DNA of 7,491 nt, taken from an uncultured Alphaproteobacteria bacterium (GTDB lineage Bacteria; Pseudomonadota; Alphaproteobacteria; CAKMZR01). Shown piece after piece: positions 5,731-7,491 of the stretch. The DNA lies in assembly GCA_929200455.1 (NCBI GenBank), contig CAKMZR010000053.1, forward strand, positions 1-7,491, read 5' to 3'. The position numbers and the translations under genes were made by a program. Positions within the stretch are counted from its first letter, which is position 1. Each line of letters begins with the position of its first letter. The notes beneath the pieces are model-generated. The model was given only the letters and a program-made list of their open reading frames with translations, was not told the DNA's origin and did not search any database.

Positions 5731-7383
5731 TTAGCTTATGACTGTTTTTTGTGCGAGCAAGTTTGCGGCTTGGATAAGTTTTTTTGTTTCTGGATGTTGT
5801 GGGTGTTCGAGGATGTGGGTTGCGAGGCCTTCTTCGACAATCTTCCCTTCTTTCATGATGATGATGTGGTCAGCGATGGCTTGAATGACGTGCATATCGT
5901 GGCTGATGAAGATGTAGGAGAGGTTGAGTTCTTTTTGGATTTTTGCGAGGAGTTTGAGGATTTGGAGTTGGATGGTGGTATCGAGGGAAGATGTGGGTTC
6001 ATCGAGGATGAGGATTTTGGGTTCGACGATGAGGGCGCGTGCGATAGCGATTCGCTGTCTTTGACCGCCTGAGAATTCGTGAGGAAATTTGCTGAGGGTT
6101 TCTGGAGGGAGTCCTACGGCATTGAGTGTATTGAGGAGTTTTTCTTGTTGTTGTTTTTTGGAGATTTGGGGGAAGAAGACGGGGAGTCCCTCAGAGATGA
6201 TGTCGGCGATATTCATGCGTGGAGAGAGGGAGCCGAAGGGGTCTTGAAAGACGATTTGGATAAGTTTTTGTATATGTTTCCATTTTTTTCTGGAGAGGGA
6301 GAGCGTAGAGATTCCGTTGATATGTATGGTTCCTTGGGCGTTGATGAGTCGTGTAAGTGCGAGGGCAAGGGAGCTTTTCCCTGATCCGGATGCTCCGACG
6401 ACGCCGAGTGTGGAGCCTTCTTTGAGTGAGAATGATATATCATCAAGGCATGGGACGGAGGAAGATTTTTTGAGGAGGGATTGTGAGGAGTAGGAGGCTT
6501 TGAGGTTTTGAGCTGAGAGGATGGTGTGAGGATTTTTGGACAGGGGTTTTTTGTTGATATTTTGGAGTTGGTGAGCGTGGATAAGATTTTTGGTTTGTGA
6601 GGTTTTGGGTTGTGAGAAGAGTTTGTGTGTGGGTCCTTCTTCGACAATTTTCCCTTTATCCATGACGAGAGTATTTTGCGACATATAGCGAGCGATATGG
6701 AGGTCGTGAGTGATGAATATGAGGCTGAGGTTTTGTTGTTGTTGTATGGAGAGCAGGAGGTCGAGGATGTGGGATCGTGTGGAGACGTCGAGAGAGGTGG
6801 TGGGTTCATCTGCGATGAGGAGTTTAGGTTTTTTTGCAAGGGCGATGGCGATCATGATTCGCTGGCACTGGCCACCTGAGAGTTGGTGTGGGAGGTTATC
6901 GAGGCGTGAAGCGAGTGCGGAGAGTTGGACTTGTTCGAGGAGTTGTAGGATATCTTGGTTGGAGGGTTGAAATGTGGTGGGCTGAGCGGAGATGGTGAGG
7001 GCTTCTGAGAGTTGTTTTCTGATGGAGTGTAGGGGATTGAGGGAGGGGATGGGTTCTTGGAAGATGACGCCGATGGTATGTTTGTGAAGTTGGAGTATGG
7101 AATTTTTGTCGAGGTGTGTATTGTGTTGGAGGATGGGGAAGGAGTGGTTGGGTGTATTTAGGGAGATGGAGCCTGAGAGGATGGAGAGTTTTGGGGGTAG
7201 GAGGCAGGAGATGGCTTGAGCGGCGGTTGTTTTTCCTGATCCTGATTCGCCGAGTAGGGCGATGGTTTCGCCGGGCTTTAGGGAGAAGCTGATATTGTCG
7301 ACGGCGGTGAAGGCTCCGTGTGGTGTATGGAATTTCACGGAGAGCTCGCGGACATCGAGGAGAGGGAGGGGAGAAGAGGTCAT
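5731..7383 (-). CDS. yejF: Tandem-ATPase peptide ABC importer subunit, YejF-like
   Basis: This complete 550-residue cytoplasmic protein has two ABC ATPase domains. Domain 1 has Walker A GESGSGKT (45-52), Q-loop Q109, signature LSGGQ (168-172), Walker B LLIADE (188-193), D-loop SLD and switch H226. Domain 2 has GASGSGKS (330-337), Q380, FSGGQ (437-441), ILILDE (457-462) and H495. All catalytic residues are present in both, so both sites should hydrolyse ATP. The fused pair, FQEPxxSLNPL, LINAQGxI, EFSGGQRQRIAIARALI and DEPTSSLD match what I recall of E. coli YejF (529 residues), which powers YejABE uptake of peptides and microcin C. Fused DppD-DppF-type or glutathione GsiA-type ATPases are alternatives. 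The ATG at 7383 places the first strand as in YejF. No Shine-Dalgarno sequence is suitably spaced. The sequence after the first signature is QCQR rather than the usual xRQR. The protein is rich in Gln, His, Asn, Ser and Thr, which fits a C-rich, G-poor coding strand. No permease or binding-protein gene is visible. Confidence 0.9.
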   Translation of the reverse strand: MTSSPLPLLDVRELSVKFHTPHGAFTAVDNISFSLKPGETIALLGESGSGKTTAAQAISCLLPPKLSILSGSISLNTPNHSFPILQHNTHLDKNSILQLHKHTIGVIFQEPIPSLNPLHSIRKQLSEALTISAQPTTFQPSNQDILQLLEQVQLSALASRLDNLPHQLSGGQCQRIMIAIALAKKPKLLIADEPTTSLDVSTRSHILDLLLSIQQQQNLSLIFITHDLHIARYMSQNTLVMDKGKIVEEGPTHKLFSQPKTSQTKNLIHAHQLQNINKKPLSKNPHTILSAQNLKASYSSQSLLKKSSSVPCLDDISFSLKEGSTLGVVGASGSGKSSLALALTRLINAQGTIHINGISTLSLSRKKWKHIQKLIQIVFQDPFGSLSPRMNIADIISEGLPVFFPQISKKQQQEKLLNTLNAVGLPPETLSKFPHEFSGGQRQRIAIARALIVEPKILILDEPTSSLDTTIQLQILKLLAKIQKELNLSYIFISHDMHVIQAIADHIIIMKEGKIVEEGLATHILEHPQHPETKKLIQAANLLAQKTVIS

Positions 7384-7384
7384 G

Positions 7385-7403
7385 CCTTGTATCTAGCACA
7401 AGG
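7385..7403 (-). promoter_or_regulatory. Perfect 6-base inverted repeat next to the ABC gene start
   Basis: On the + strand CCTTGT (7385-7390) and ACAAGG (7398-7403) are exact inverse complements separated by seven bases. The element ends one base before the ATG at 7383. In RNA from the minus strand it would form a hairpin whose 3' arm holds AAGG, the only Shine-Dalgarno-like bases near the start. As DNA it could be a small operator. The short stem makes chance possible. Confidence 0.35.
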
Positions 7404-7418
7404 AGAAGGCGAGGTGAA
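7390..7418 (-). promoter_or_regulatory. Weak promoter candidate for the ABC gene, near-leaderless
   Basis: On the minus strand a TGC TAGATA element (7390-7398) resembles an extended -10 box, and TTCACC (7413-7418) matches four of six bases of TTGACA with a 17-base spacer. Transcription would begin six or seven bases past the -10, at or next to the A of the ATG, giving a leaderless mRNA. This would fit the lack of a usable ribosome binding site. The match is modest and would compete with an operon promoter further upstream. Confidence 0.25.
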
Positions 7419-7443
7419 GGGGTTAAAAAGGCGAGAGGTATCT

Positions 7444-7491
7444 TTACTTTTTGTTGGATGTCGGGTACATAAGGGGCGTGCGGGCGTAGCT
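7444..7491 (-). CDS. Possible C-terminal end of an upstream minus-strand gene
   Basis: Reading the minus strand from the window edge, one frame gives 15 codons ending SNKK and then TAA at 7444-7446. Codons end mostly in C (AGC, TAC, GCC, CGC, CCC, TCC, AAC), as in the neighbouring ABC gene. This would leave a 60-base gap to the ABC start. The fragment is too short to identify. A second frame is open from 7490 to a TGA that overlaps the ABC start as ATGA, so the upstream gene, if any, could end there instead. G-depletion of this strand makes open frames common, so the evidence is weak. Confidence 0.2.
   Translation of the reverse strand, partial: SYARTPLMYPTSNKK

Noticed and set aside
5713..6879. 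Open frames on the + strand opposite the ABC gene (5713-6072, 6079-6384, 6625-6879)
   Set aside because: They are antisense to a well-supported ATPase and owe their openness to its biased codons. Their acidic, Phe-rich translations are typical mirror products of ABC motifs.
6896..7399. A 167-codon minus-strand frame overlapping the start of the ABC gene
   Set aside because: It overlaps the conserved Walker A region in another frame and gives an Arg/Pro/His/Thr-rich product. G-depletion of this strand leaves few stops.
7420..7458. AAAAAG and CTTTTT inverted repeat upstream of the ABC gene, as a terminator
   Set aside because: The stem is six A/T-dominated pairs with a loop of about 16 bases, too weak to support a call.

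Overview
The window is bacterial, most likely from a Gram-negative bacterium. The ABC ATPase resembles the proteobacterial YejF type, and the large protein looks like the giant secreted or surface adhesins of marine and host-associated bacteria. I cannot name a genus. The + strand is far richer in G than C under both genes, although they are transcribed in opposite directions. This points to strong replication-strand bias with + as the likely leading strand.

Bases 1-5694 (+) are the 3' part of one very long gene; its start lies left of the window. The 1897 visible codons encode a partial module plus 15 full cadherin-like modules averaging 104 residues (1-4800). They are followed by a non-repetitive C-terminal region that may hold two beta-sandwich domains (4801-5586) and an acidic Gly/Leu/Asp tail (5587-5691). 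I see no cysteine in the visible protein. The modules fall into two classes. Eight keep the acidic Asp-x-Asp-like stretch expected to bind calcium, and seven replace it with a Ser-Gly-Gln-type segment. The classes occur in runs: 1-4 acidic, 5-7 SGQ, 8-9 acidic, 10 SGQ, 11-12 acidic, 13-15 SGQ. Module 12 is longer, differs in sequence and uses different codons.

Bases 5695-5730 are a short convergent gap with no convincing terminator. Bases 5731-7383 (-) encode a complete 550-residue protein with two ABC nucleotide-binding domains, closest by recalled sequence to YejF, the ATPase of the YejABEF peptide importer. Its partner permease and binding-protein genes are not visible. Bases 7384-7491 hold its upstream region: a perfect inverted repeat beside the start codon, a weak promoter candidate that would give an almost leaderless mRNA, and possibly the end of another minus-strand gene.

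The two genes converge and nothing links them functionally. I see no RNA genes, CRISPR array, insertion sequence or defence system. The most unusual material is the two-class architecture of the repeat protein and the extreme strand asymmetry.
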